The notes beneath the pieces are model-generated. The model ran no database searches, had not been told where the DNA came from, and saw only the letters and a program-made list of their open reading frames with translations. DNA of 64,000 bases from NCBI GenBank assembly GCA_030323885.1, contig CM059193.1, positions 76,329,040 to 76,393,039 of the forward strand. The letters are read 5' to 3'. Position 1 is the first letter of the stretch; each line of letters starts with the position of its first letter. Source of the DNA: Branchipolynoe longqiensis (Eukaryota; Annelida; Polychaeta; Phyllodocida; Polynoidae). Shown here in pieces: positions 42,050 through 52,936 of this stretch. The translations under genes and the position numbers were made by a program.

Positions 42050-42540
42050 AACATTAACAATTCGCCCAACCCAATTAGAATGGGAGAGCCCAACACTTCA
42101 GTCACAACAGACACTTCACTAGAAGGATAGTAGGCTCACAGAGACCCAACGGGCAACAGGTGGTCGATGGATGGAAGATGAAATCTCCAACCAGAGTTAT
42201 TTATCTAGGATTACGTAGTCTAGTTCACTTACCTAGAAATCATGTAAGGGTATTAACAGATAACACAACAACTATGGCTTACATACGTAATACGGGAGGG
42301 ACACATTCCAAACCATGCAACTATATGGCCAAACTTATTTGGGACTTGGCAGGGGAACACAAGATATAGCTTCCAGCAGTCAAAATACTTTGGCTGACAA
42401 GAAGAGCTGACATTTTCACTGCCATTTAGAATGATCGCTGAATCACAATATTTTCGATCACATTTGTTTTATATAGGGCAAACCCAAAATTGACTTATTT
42501 GCATCACACAATAACAAAAAGTTACCTAAATATGTCTTGT
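42050..42540 (+). pseudogene. DIRS1-like RNase H and linker
   Basis: NTSVTTDTSLEG (first Asp), VRVLTDNTTTMAYIRNTGG (second Asp box), HSKPCNYMAKLIWDL, then PKIDLFASHNNKKLPKYVLS, a segment conserved in DIRS1 polyproteins. Stops interrupt between them. From 42541 to 43029 only weak continuation is visible. Confidence 0.75.
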
Positions 42541-43029
42541 CATCCAGGACCAGAAGCATGGTGAGTAGATGCCTTTTTAATTAATTTGGAATAATAAATT
42601 CTATTACATATTCCCACCATTCAGCATTATCAGCGGAGTGGCCAGGAAGATCAAGATTGATCACTCACATGCAGTACTATAGTACCAGCATCGGACACAC
42701 AACCATGGCTAGCGGCAATAACATTAGCAGCAAAAGATGTGCTCAGGTTCCCATGAGAAAGGACCAACCTACAACATCAGGGACCACTAACAGTCCATGG
42801 AGACATCTCAACAACACCCCTTTTGGCATTCCTTTTCTGAGAAAACATTTAGAACAATATGGTTTCGACAAAATTACGAGACTCATTTCACACGCATAAG
42901 GAAGAGTGAAATTATACACAAGTTATTTAAAGAAATGGGGACTTCATTGTCTGCTTAAAGGGAGTCAAACCATTAAAACCTACAATAGCCCAGATAGTAA
43001 GATTTCTAAAAATATTAGAAGATGAAGGG

Positions 43030-43788
43030 TTGGGATTTGGTGCAATTAATGCAGCAAGATGTGCGCTTTCATTTATTCTACCAAGGATAGATGGACAAAT
43101 GATTGGAAAGCATCAGGTAGTACATTGGTTCATTAGATCGTTGTATGAAAGAAACCCACCCAAGCCCAAATATGATAGGTTTTGGGATGTGACTATAGTA
43201 TTTAAGTTATTTAAGTCATGGCCTAGTAATAGACATTTATCAATGAAGGAACTAGGATTTAAGTTAGCAGCGCTATTACTGCTAGTGATGGGACACAGAG
43301 GCCAAACCATTGTGGCACTCTCACTCGGTGGACTAGAGTTAGATAAGGATGAGGCAACATTCGGTTTAGAGACATTACTAAAGTCGAATCGTACAGGGGA
43401 GCCACTGTCCACAGTACATGTAAATAGTTTTCTGGAAGATAAACGGATATGTGTAGTTTCAGCCATTAGGGCTTATATATCCAAGTCATGTGGAATAAGG
43501 AATTCCAGACAGCTTTATGCGGTTTGATAAAACTGATTAGTAGCTATCTCGAGAGACACACTCGCAAGATGGACCATCAAGGTGCTTAAACAGGCAGGCG
43601 TCAATACTGGATGCTACGCATCCCACTCAATGCATGGAGCCATGGTCTCTAAGGCAAGACAATTAGGAATCTCAGTAAAGAGAATCCTTGCACACACTGG
43701 GTGGAAGATGGCTAGATCGTTTGCAAAACATTACAACAAACGACTAGAAAAGCCAAGCGGCCTTGCGACTCTCCTACTCACCAACTGA
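43030..43788 (+). pseudogene. DIRS1-like tyrosine recombinase
   Basis: Frame 43030-43527: INAARCALSFI, LLLLVMGHRGQTIVALSL (catalytic Arg box HRGQT) and RICVVSAIRAYISKS. Frame 43582-43788: CYASHSMHGAMVSKARQLGI (the H-x-x-R box, with His in place of the expected Arg), RILAHTGWK (H-x-G-W) and FAKHYNK (catalytic Tyr). A frame break separates the two parts and the loss of the second arginine would also inactivate it. Confidence 0.8.
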
Positions 43789-43937
43789 AGATGGGTGGGA
43801 AACAAAATTAATATTTTGCACTAAAAACAATAGTATGATTTCAACATTAAGTATAAAAGGATTTTAAAAAAAATTGGATTACGTAAAATTCTCCCTGGGC
43901 TACGAGTAGCCAGAGGTGTAGTACTGAGGTAAAATAG

Positions 43938-44326
43938 TATAGTTATACGAATCTTACCTGGGTACAGATGATGGATAACTGGTGTTTTCCCGAGGTACTA
44001 GCCTCGGATAGTTAGGGGTCAGGGCCCGCCCTACCCTACCATGACTATCGCGTTTCGCTAGAACCGAAATGAACCGACAACACAAAAGTATCCACACAAA
44101 ACTAAGATAATTTGTTGCCCTGTAAAGGATTGCTGGACCCGGATGTGCTTCCTTCTCCCTGCGCCGTGAATATGGCCTATGCTGCCGACACGGCGTAAAG
44201 AAACCACCAATCAATCAATCAAACCTTCTCTCTGACCCACGACTATCTGAGGCTAGTACCTCGGGGAAACGCCAGTTATCCATCATCTGTACCCAGGTAG
44301 CATTCGTATAACTATGCTATATATAT
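43938..44326. repeat. DIRS1 foldback repeat with SINE-like insert
   Basis: Inverted arms of about 90 bp (43938-44026 and 44227-44326). The loop contains GAATATGGCCTATGCTGCCGACACGGCG and (CAAT)n, a tail seen also at 33815. Confidence 0.8.
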
Positions 44327-44631
44327 ATTAGTATCCGAGGGATGGGTAAATTTGTTTAAAGCCGCGGTGCATTCCTTTTACTTGACGTTTTGCAATGAAT
44401 ATGGCCTTGGTTGTATAATTGTCACCATTTGTTTGTGCAACCAGTCTTGTATTTTTGCAAGTAATCACTCTACATTGTTGAGCGGTTTTTTAAAGGATTT
44501 TGATTCACTATATGGTTAATTGTGAAAGTTTACGTGTCCTTTCTTCAAAAACTAAGAAAATCAATTTGTTTTCAGTTAATGTATTATCCCACTTCATATA
44601 TTATCCCAGTTCATTTTTTTTTTTTACTAGA

Positions 44632-44903
44632 CGTGGTGGCCGAATCGGCAGAGCACAGGCTTCTCATGTGGAAGGATTCTTGGTCTAGTCAAACCAATGA
44701 CTTACATAATTGATAGTTATCGCTCCCTAACCTGGTTCCCGGCATTTCTAGGATATGGCAAGGACTGATTAGCTGAGTATCAGGATAATGTGACTGGGTG
44801 GGAAATTTGGTCATGGTGCCGTACTGTATTACACACATTTACAGTAAAGTCAGTATCCTTCCTGATATGACCTTAGGTGTTGCTAGGATGTAAAACGCAA
44901 GGT
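44632..44903 (+). mobile_element. SINE-A, diverged copy
   Basis: Head GGTGGCCGAATCGGCAGAGC, damaged box B, body CAGGATAATGTGACTGGGTGGG and the end CCTTCCTGATATGACCTTAGG...GGATGTAAAACG. 44340-44631 before it shows nothing else. Confidence 0.75.
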
Positions 44904-45195
44904 CCGTACGGGGCCTGATAAAAAAAATCTTGAACTTCATTTGCCCCATTTCAAGGCCTTGAAAAGTCTTCAATTCCATTAAACTGTCACCATTGATCTC
45001 AATTAGTCCGAAATCATTGTTTTTTGTTTTTCCTGAAATCCAAATGATTGGTTGGTTGTTGGAATTTGTTTAGTCATAATGTCATATCAGGATGGGAAAT
45101 CCAAGAGAAAGGTCTTGAATTCCTTCCCCCCCCCCTTTTTTTTTTTTTAAACACAGCCTTGAAATAGCCTTGAATTCCATATCTTCACATGTGTA
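44904..45195. repeat. Dispersed CCTTGAA-rich repeat, partner of 49740-50005
   Basis: Shares CTTCATTTGCCCCATTTCAAGGCCTTGAAAA, TCCATTAAACTGTC, TAATTC/GTCCGAA and CAGCCTTGAAT with 49740-50005. A short SINE-A tail piece sits at 45045-45090. Ends just before the last Ly6-like exon. Confidence 0.6.
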
Positions 45196-45252
45196 CCGAC
45201 CCTAAAAACAAATATAAGCGGATTTGCATGGTTTCTTTTTTTATCTCAACAG

Positions 45253-45444
45253 AAGGCTGTGGTGGCAGGTTTTGTGACGCGTGGATGTTCCCCCGTCTGC
45301 GTGGAAGTGGGAGCGTTTGGTTCAGGCACCTCTTGCTGCAACTCGGACAGATGTAACGCAAGCACTTCGCTGATGCCCGGTCTACTCAAGCTGCTCCCCT
45401 TCTCCATTGCCTCTCTGCTTCTCGCTATGAAGAACTTCTTCTAA
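45253..45444 (+). CDS. Ly6/uPAR-like protein, coding exon 3 (finger 3 and GPI signal)
   Basis: Acceptor TTATCTCAACAG ends at 45252, phase 0. The frame reads through RGCSPVCVEVG to the hallmark CCNSDRCN (C-C-x3-D-x-C-N, here CCNSDRCN), then a serine/threonine spacer and a hydrophobic tail (LLKLLPFSIASLLLAM) ending at TAA 45442-45444. Cysteines 6 to 10 complete the ten-cysteine three-finger fold. The hydrophobic end without a long cytoplasmic part fits GPI-anchor addition near the Asn/Ala/Ser of CNAS. The assembled protein is 119 residues, normal for single-domain Ly6 proteins such as lynx or CD59 types. Ligand unknown. Not a secreted toxin, because of the GPI signal. Confidence 0.85.
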   Translation, partial: KAVVAGFVTRGCSPVCVEVGAFGSGTSCCNSDRCNASTSLMPGLLKLLPFSIASLLLAMKNFF

Positions 45445-45885
45445 ACGGTTGGGGAAACACCTGGAATGAAGGTCTGTTGATTCAATCGGTTCCGTTGATG
45501 TAATTCAGTTAGGGAACACTCCAAGCATATATATCCAATTTCAATGGGAGAGTGCTGTGAGTCTGAGAGTGTAGTGGCATAAATTTCAAATGCATGCTGC
45601 CACTGACTCCATTTTAATGCTAAATTACCTTCCAAGTTCAGTGGTGCGGTTTAAACAAAAATCCTGATAGCGCCATCATACTTGCTTATTCTTCCTCATA
45701 TGACATGTATGATACGAGTCGACACACCAAGTTCTAGTTCACAAGTGACTTTATTTACTAGTCCCGTTACCATGCATCGTGCCGCGGTTATGTTGCTACA
45801 TCATCATGTGATTGGGTGTTTCACATACATTACATCAGCATGCACCTCTGCCTCCTGCACCGGTCTCCACTCGCTGGGAGGATAT
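45445..45885 (+). other. Probable 3' UTR or flank of the Ly6-like gene
   Basis: Unique-looking, no repeat recognised. Contains no AATAAA before 46156. Confidence 0.4.
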
Positions 45886-45887
45886 AT

Positions 45888-46095
45888 ACATACATACATA
45901 CGTACGTGCGTGCGTGCGTACGTACGTACGTACATACGTGCATACGTACGTACGTGCATACGTACGTGCATACGTACGTGCATACGTACGTGCATACGTA
46001 TGTGCATGCGTATGTGCATGCGTGTGTGCATGCGTGCGTGTGCATGCGTGCGTGTGTGCATGCGTGTATACACCTATGTATATGTATGTATGTAT
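45888..46095. repeat. (CGTA)n / (TGCG)n tetranucleotide array
   Basis: Runs of ACATACGTACGTGCGTGCGT grading into ATGCGTGTGTGC and TATGTATG. Both strands open by composition. Confidence 0.95.
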
Positions 46096-47100
46096 GGAGA
46101 CAAGGAAGCCTGGGAGGGTGCAGGTAACAAGAGGTAGTGACGGCCCCAGACTGATAATAAACAAAGCCAAAAACAGATCATATGAGTGGAGTACCGAGTA
46201 CATGAAGGCAAAGGAATGGAATACACTGGGAGTAGAAGAAAGAAGTACAGGGACAATAGAAACGTATACAAAATTAATCAAGAGAACTAAATGCACTGCT
46301 AGACTAATGACAACAAATAAAATGAATTATAAAAGAAAAAGAAAGATAGATTAATAAATAAATTGAAAGTACACTGATAATTCAAGCAAAGTTTTAGAGG
46401 GTATAGATGCTAGGTATGATACATACAAAAGGTAAACTTTAAACTAAATGAACTATTGGTAACCAAACAATTATCCGATTGTAGAACGAACAAACTGAGA
46501 GGTTTGGAGGATGTGGGAGAATGCTTACAAACAGAAAAAGAATGCATGCAGTAGTTAGCTACACAACTGAAAGAGTCACAAGACTATTATTGTCTGGCGG
46601 CAAAAACAAGTCATTAGAGTTAACTGTTATGGGCAGCATAAATACACCCATCACAATGTATATAATATTAATACTTTCATTTTTTTTAAATTGATACAGT
46701 ATTTATTCTGCGCTTAGCGTGTTAGCTTGTGTTTACATGTAACTAAGCCTGCAACTACTCAACACCCTCCTGGAACTCTTTTCAGACATTATCAAGGAGG
46801 AGCAAGGTCAGCAGAGAGGAGATAGAGAGAGGTGTGGACGAAGTGTGGTCTGGATAGCAAGTGCGCTGCATTTTCCTGCAGTAAAGCATACCAATTAACA
46901 TACATCAACGGAACAGGTGTTTCCTCAACCTGCTAAACGGGTTCCATTGGAACCCCCTGTCTGTGCCTGTTTATGAAGCCTGTCAGATGGGGCTGAGGTT
47001 TTATATGGGTGTACCGATTCATTGGAACTTGGAAGCCGGTGTTGCAGTTTCCGCGGCACACCAGTTTGCGAGGGACACATCACTTCTGCGCATGCGTTAA
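46096..47100. other. Unassigned, with dispersed repeat at 46745-46890
   Basis: 46745-46890 (CTCCTGGAACTCTTTTCAGACATTATCAAGGAGGAGC...GGATAGCAAGTGCGCT) is a second copy of 17945-18075. The remainder is AT-rich and unassigned. Confidence 0.45.
46156..46161 (+). promoter_or_regulatory. Candidate polyadenylation signal
   Basis: First AATAAA downstream of the Ly6-like stop. If used, the 3' UTR would be about 0.7 kb and include the CGTA array at 45890-46090. Weak: position only. Confidence 0.25.
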
Positions 47101-47290
47101 AATCGAACAGCATCGCCACTAACCTTATAAATTTAATATAATGTTTTTGGTAAAGATGTTTTCTATATGTGTACCAAGCGATTTGTTTCTAGGTGGTGTA
47201 GTTTTAGAGATATTTCACTTTTACTGTATTTTCTGTATGCAGATTGCTGACGACCATTGACAATGCCTTGAGTTTGACGGTACACACAGG
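47040..47290. repeat. First copy of the GGGACACCAGTTTGC / GTTTTCTATATGTGTACC repeat
   Basis: GCACACCAGTTTGCGAGGGACACATCACTTCTGCGCATGCG, then AAGATGTTTTCTATATGTGTACCAAGCG and GACAATGCCTTGAGTTTGACGG. The same units recur at 48590-49580. Confidence 0.7.
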
Positions 47291-47603
47291 GCCAGTGCTT
47301 TAGTTTTGTATCCAGTATGGCCGACATCTGGTTGGAAAAGTAAGACTGCAGTTTGAAGACTTTGAAATGATCGTAAAACTTCAGGATTTAAGCGTGTGCA
47401 AAATTAACAATTAAATATAGTTGAAGAGCGCAGATGTACTTAACCATCTCTACAGAGAGAAAAGGGAAAACTTGTGAATGAAATGTAATTTCTGCTTTCT
47501 TTATAATATATCCTACTCAAGAACGTTTGACTCGGCGAAAGCTGACTGCCTTAGCGTAACATGGCTTTGTTAACTGTTTTATGTGTGTTGGTGTGTTGAT
47601 TAA

Positions 47604-47950
47604 AGCTGCATAGTCCATTGAAATATCAAATTTTCCAAACCAAACCAATTATCTAGATTTGATCTTACATATCTACCTTAGATACCAATGCACTTATTAA
47701 GCATTTGTTTCTGCGTAGAAGGCAATACTGAGTCAATTTAACAGAACCTGTTACTGCAGAAATCTATGGTGTCAGAGTTTTGGCAAGCTTGCCAAAACTA
47801 ATTTTCCATGTTTGCACTCAAAATATCTCAAAAGTTTACCATTTGAAATAAAAGTAACTTTGAACTAATGTAAAGTAGATACTAGTGATCGATCTAATAT
47901 ATTTATCTCAGAAAAAATACCGAAATTCAAAACCATCGGACTATGCAACT
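47604..47950. mobile_element. TTAA MITE, complete 347-bp copy
   Basis: TTAA at 47600-47603 and 47951-47954. Termini AGCTGCATAGTCC and CGGACTATGCAACT. Identical in length to the copies at 6816 and 9208. The 47955-48585 stretch after it is unassigned. Confidence 0.85.
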
Positions 47951-48589
47951 TTAATATAATGCTTCACCGGTGATTAATTGCTCCATAATCGTTTTGTTGT
48001 GGGGTTTTTCTTGGTTGATATGTTTATTCTGCTGAATAAGTTCTTTTGTCAGCGCCAAAGCACTGGTCTGCCAGCTGTTTCTGGATTATTTTCACAAATG
48101 GTATATATAGAGTACGGTATGCAATGACTTTGAATACACAATTTGCAACATATAACTTGGTAGTCCAAACCAAGGAGTGGGTGCTGATGTCGACTGGCCA
48201 CTGAGGAATTGGCACTTGTTCTCAGACTACTCCTTTTTGACGATGCTTGCTGCAATGAGTGGATCAAAGTTAAAAATAACTATTGTCACTATATAAAGTA
48301 GAAGTCGCTAGCTTTGGTTTTGTATCCATTATGGTCGACTTCTGGTCGGGAAAAGTAAGACAGGTTTGAAAACTTTAAAACGATCGAAAAACTTCTGGAT
48401 TTAAGCATCTGCAAAATCACGAAAATTATGTGGAAAATTAAGGTTAAATTAAATATTAGAAACAAAATCATGTCCGTGACTAATTGTTGGACTACTATAT
48501 AGATTATACTAATCTCTGCCATGTTTTAGTTAAATATATTAAACTCAAACCTCGTCGGACTGCAACATTAACCACCAGAGATGCATCCC

Positions 48590-49580
48590 GCTGTTGCGGT
48601 TTCCCAGGGACACCAGTTTGCCAGGAACACATTGCTTCTGCGCATGCGTCAAAATCGAACAGCATCGTCACTAACATTATAAATTTAATATGTTTTTGGT
48701 AAAGATGTTTTCTATATGTGTACCAAACAATTTGTTTCTAGGAGGTGTCGTTTTAGAGATATTTAACTTTTCCTGTATTTTATGTATGAAGATTGCTCAC
48801 AGCCATTGACAATGCCTTGAGTTGGACGGTACGTGCAGGGCAAAACATTAGTTTTATTCAAAATTAATAGAAATCAAGAACCCTAACCTTATCAATTTAA
48901 TATAATCTTAATGGTAAATATGTTTTCTATATGTGTACGAAGCGATTTGTTTCTAGGTGGTGTAATCTTAGAGATATTTTATTTTTTCTGTATGAAGATT
49001 TGCTCACGGCTGTTGACAATGCATTTGAATGGAAGTGTCCCTGGCAAACTGGTGTCCCTCGGAATCCGCAACACCACCATTCACATTGCCGGTGTTGTGG
49101 TTTCCCAGGGACACCAGTTTGCGAGGGACACATCGCTTCTGCACATGCGTCAAAATCGAACAGCATCTCACTAACCTTATAAATTTAATATAATGTTTTT
49201 GGTAGAGATGTTTTCTATATGTGTACCAAACGATTTGTTTCTTGATGGTGTAATTTAACAGATATTTGACTTCTGTATTTTCTGTATGAACATTGCTCAC
49301 GACCATTGACAATGCCTTGAGTTTGATGGTACTCGCAGTGCAAAACGTTAGTTTTATTCAAAATTAATAGAATTCAAGAACCCTAACCTTATAAATTTAA
49401 TATAGTCTTTATGGTAAAGATGTTTTCTATATGTGTACCAAGCGATTTGTTTCTAGATGGTGTAATTTGGGAGATATTTGACTTCTGTATGAAGATTTGC
49501 TCACGGCCGTTAACAATGCATTTGAATGGAAGTCTCCCTGGCAAACTGGTGTCCCTCGGAATCTGCATCACCTGTTATCA
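48590..49580. repeat. Partly tandem repeat array with internal palindrome
   Basis: GTTTTCTATATGTGTACC at about 48708, 48919, 49210 and 49426; GACAATGC-TTGA at about 48806, 49015, 49308 and 49514; TTGCGGTTTCCCAGGGACACCAG-type blocks near 48593 and 49096, facing an inverted CTGGCAAACTGGTGTCCCTCGGAATCCGCAACACC at about 49040-49074. It looks like recombined copies of one foldback element with termini GTCCCTGGCAAACTGGTGTC. Confidence 0.65.
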
Positions 49581-49739
49581 CATATGTGAAAGTGTGTCGT
49601 CAGAAGAAATGAGTTGGGTTTTCTTTTTTAGAGGGAGAGGGGTGTCGTCCCACTTGTAAGCGTAATTGTTTAACCAAATTTCATATCCCTTCTGGGTTAA
49701 ATGTTAGAATTTTCACTATAAGTATGTAGATACATACAC

Positions 49740-50005
49740 AGGGTTCATATGCGGCCTGGTAAGTCTTGAAGTCTCAAACTTCATTTGCCCCATTTCAAGG
49801 CCTTGAAAAAGCTGTGAATTTAACCCATTTTGGGTGATCTGGAAAAGCCTTGATTTCCATCAAACTGTCCCTATCGATCTAATTCCGTCCGAATTCACAA
49901 TCCCCCCCCCCCCCCCCTCTTGAAATCCAATCCAATTGACAGTGGTCTTAAATTCCTATCAAAGACAGCCTTGAATTGCATATGTGTACAAGTGTACGGA
50001 GCTTG
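49740..50005. repeat. Dispersed CCTTGAA-rich repeat, partner of 44904-45195
   Basis: Colinear with 44904-45195; contains a C-run at 49902-49917. 50006-50276 is unassigned. Confidence 0.6.
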
Positions 50006-50276
50006 CCTGCATATTATGTCATGTTCTACACAAACATTATATGAATGGTGGTGGGTGTTTTGTAATCATTTTAAATTACTCATTTGTAATAAAAATATAT
50101 ACATTTCTTGAATGGTCTGTCTTGTCATTTATTTTGTCGAATAGGCCAATGGTTTGATGATTGTACGGTTCTTAACAACATGAATGGTAAATGGGGGGAT
50201 TTTCCAGTATGTAATGGTCAAAAACAATTATTCAAAAAGTAGGGAGTCATTTTCTTTATAGAATTGGTATTCTTAA

Positions 50277-50543
50277 GCCGTGTTCACACCCACAAAACTT
50301 GAGTCGGCCTATCTTGCGTGTGTAGACGCAAGCAGATTAGTTGAGGCGGCTTATGTCGTCACACGCATGCGCAGTCGAGAGCTGAGTTTGTTTATTTTCC
50401 GGTCGATCAAAGGCGCATATTATATAATTTGGTCTATGAACCTGCTAGAGGTGCACATATATTTTTTTCATGATTTATTTTAAGGTTTTCACTGCCCAGC
50501 AGAAGTTTTGACCATTCCAAACCAATACGATTCAGTCCATACA
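50277..50543. mobile_element. Half copy of the AGCCGTGTTCAC TIR element
   Basis: Starts TTAAGCCGTGTTCACACCCAC and continues as the reverse complement of about 15170-15380 (GGTTTTCACTGCCCAGCAGAAGTTTT is inverted at 15215-15240). It ends where Gypsy A begins, so one disrupted the other. Confidence 0.7.
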
Positions 50544-51665
50544 TATCTTATTGACGAAAAACGGCAGATGCAAAATATTTGTCAGTTTTAGATGCAAAGA
50601 CAGGATATTGGCAGATAGAGTTAGATGCTTTTGGCATCAAAACAGCCGGTGACATTTTTATTCAGGAAATGCACCGTGTCATGGGCGATATACCCGGTAT
50701 CGGGATAGTCACGGACGATATTTTGGTATATGGGTCAACGGTTGAGGAGCACAACGAGCGGCTCCGAGATGTGTTGGACCGAGCTATGTCGGTTAATCTG
50801 AAATTAAACGATGCTAAGTCTTTGCTATGCAAAACTACAGTGAAATATGTAGGTCATCAACTTACCCAGCAGGGTGTGAAGCCTGATCCAGACAGAATAC
50901 AAGCAATAGTTGACATGCCAAAGCCGCGTGACAAACAAGGCGTCCAAAGGTTCCTGGGCATGGTTGGATATGTACACAAGTTCATACCCAACATGTCCGA
51001 GATAGCTAAACCACTACGCACGCTCCTGGCTAAGGACGTGGCGTGGCACTGGCAAGCCAAACAGCAGGGCGCATTCGATAAGTTGAAGGAGAAGTTAAGA
51101 ACTGCTCCTGTGTTATCATATTATAATGTTAAGAAACCTATTGTGATTCAGGTAGATGCTTGTCAGTCAGGTTTAGGTGCTGTGTTGATGCAAGATGACA
51201 AACCGATCGCACTCGCATCTCGTGCGCTTAACTTAGCGCAGTGTGGTTATGCCACTATCGAAAAAGAAATGCTTGCCATATGTTTCGGATGCCAGAGGTT
51301 TCATAAGTATATCTTTGGCAAAGAAGTTCAAATTCAAACGGATCACAAGCCGTTAGTGGCGATAATGCAGAAACCGATAAATAAACTTTCGGCTAAGATG
51401 CAGAGAATGCGAATGCGATTGCAAAATTACAATATTCAGTTATGTCATGTGAAGGGTTCTTTGATGTTTTTTGCAGACACGTTGTCCAGGGCGCATGGCA
51501 TCAAAGTAGGTCATGATAGCCTGTTCGATGACACGTTCTGCATTGCCGCAGTGGACATGCAGTCGTCGAGTTTGTTGAGTAAGATTGTAAATGAGTATGA
51601 GAAGGATGTATCCATGTCCATGTTGATCTCACACATTGAAGATGGGTGGGACACTACACGCATAC
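50544..51665 (+). pseudogene. Gypsy A RT (partial) and RNase H
   Basis: VLDAKTGYWQIELD passes directly into FGIKTAGDIFIQEMHRV: about 20 residues between the SVLDA and FGI boxes are deleted. VTDDILVYG is the catalytic box (near 50707-50733). GVQRFLGMVGYVHKFIPNMS follows, then RNase H: VIQVDACQSGLGAVL (Asp), YATIEKEMLAICFGCQRF (Glu), QTDHKPLVAIM (Asp) and FADTLSRA. Open from 50579 to the nested element at 51666. The loss in RT and the missing N-terminal half make it inactive. Confidence 0.85.
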
Positions 51666-52936
51666 CCCAGATAGCACACAGCCGTCGGCCCGATGGTGGC
51701 CTCTCCGTCGGGCCAACAGTGGAGATCGTCGTCGGGCCGACATTGTTTTGTCCAACCTCCCGCCGTCGAGCGGACGGCCGACGGTGGCAGCCGCCGTCGG
51801 GCCGACGGTGGCAGCCGCCGTCGGGCCTACAGCGGCAGCCGCCGTCGAGCTGACGGTGGGAGGTTAGACAAAACAACGTCGGCCCGACGGCGGCTGCCGC
51901 CGTAGGCCCGACACAATATATTTGTTAGCGTTCTTGTAATCTATTAATTTTGGATAAAACTAATATTTTGCACCTGTACGTATTGACACTATAGTGACAG
52001 TGTCTTCTCGGAAAAAAACCAAGATGGCGGTCCATCGTCAACATTCCATACCGGGTAGTTCAAATCGTATTAACACGAATAATTCCATTAATACATCGTA
52101 ATAAATTACAAAACTTTCACAAAATAATCTAAACATAATGATAAACAAACCTGTTAAATAATTCCTTAAAATTCCTCCGATTTTTGGAGTTATTTGTAGA
52201 AAAAGAACGCTGCTCAACGATCACACGTGTTCCAGTGGCGATTCGAAGTAAACAAACCGTATCGGATAATTCAAATTGTATTAACACGAATAATTCCATT
52301 AATACTTCGTAATAAATTACTAAACTTTTACAAAATAATCTAAACATATTAATAAACAAACCTGTTAAATAATTCCTTAAAATTCCTGGTATTTCTGGAG
52401 TTCTTGGTAGAAAAAGAACACTGCTCAACGATTGCACATGTTCCGCTGGCGACTCGAGCCGGAATCCAAATTTAAAGAACTGCGCAAGCGCGGCCCACCA
52501 CCGTCGGCTCGACGGTGGCTCGACGGTGGATCAAATGTGGAAAATGAATGCAAACCTGCGGCGGCCCACCACCGTCGGCTCGATGGTGGCTCGAAGGTGG
52601 ATCAAAGGTGGAAAATGAATGCAAACCTGTGGCGGCCCACCACCGTCGGCCCGACGGTGGCTCGACGGTGGACCAAATGTGGAAAATGAATGCAAACCAG
52701 CGGCGGCCCACCACCATCGGCCCGACGGTGGCTCAAATCAGGAAAGGGATTGAAAATCAATGTTGGACCACCACCGTCGGCCCGACGGTAGCCCGATGGT
52801 GGCTAAAATCAGGAAAGGGATTGAAAATCAACCCCGGACCACCACCGTTGGCCCGACGGTGGCCCGATGGTGGAAAGTCGGTGGTGACGGTGCGACCAAT
52901 AGCCGACGTCGGCCCGACGGCTGTGTGCTATCTGGG
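51666..52936. mobile_element. TIR element of CGTCGGCCCGACGG syllables inside pol
   Basis: Inverted termini CCCAGATAGCACACAGCCGTCGG and its complement. The arms (51680-51915, 52490-52930) are built from the palindromic syllable CCGTCGGCCCGACGGTGG. The middle has a 200-bp direct duplication (52063-52255 and 52267-52442, shared AACACGAATAATTCCATTAATAC). Flanked by AC on both sides (51664-51665, 52937-52938), a possible 2-bp duplication. Removing it with one AC leaves the pol frame continuous. No transposase. Confidence 0.8.

Larger units (their letters stand above)
40437..44330 (+). mobile_element. DIRS1-like retroelement
   Basis: Order gag-like (40437-41062), RT (41072-41780), RNase H (42050-42370), a DIRS-type linker IDLFASHNNKKLPKYV (about 42480-42535), tyrosine recombinase (43030-43788), then a foldback 3' end. 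The repeat TAGTTATACGAAT-TACCTGGGTACAGATGATGG (43938-44026) is inverted at 44227-44326. Inverted terminal structure separates DIRS1-like elements from the Ngaro-like copies here. AT-rich unlike the Ngaro-like copy. Left terminal repeat not found; probably truncated against the Gypsy fragment. Confidence 0.8.
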
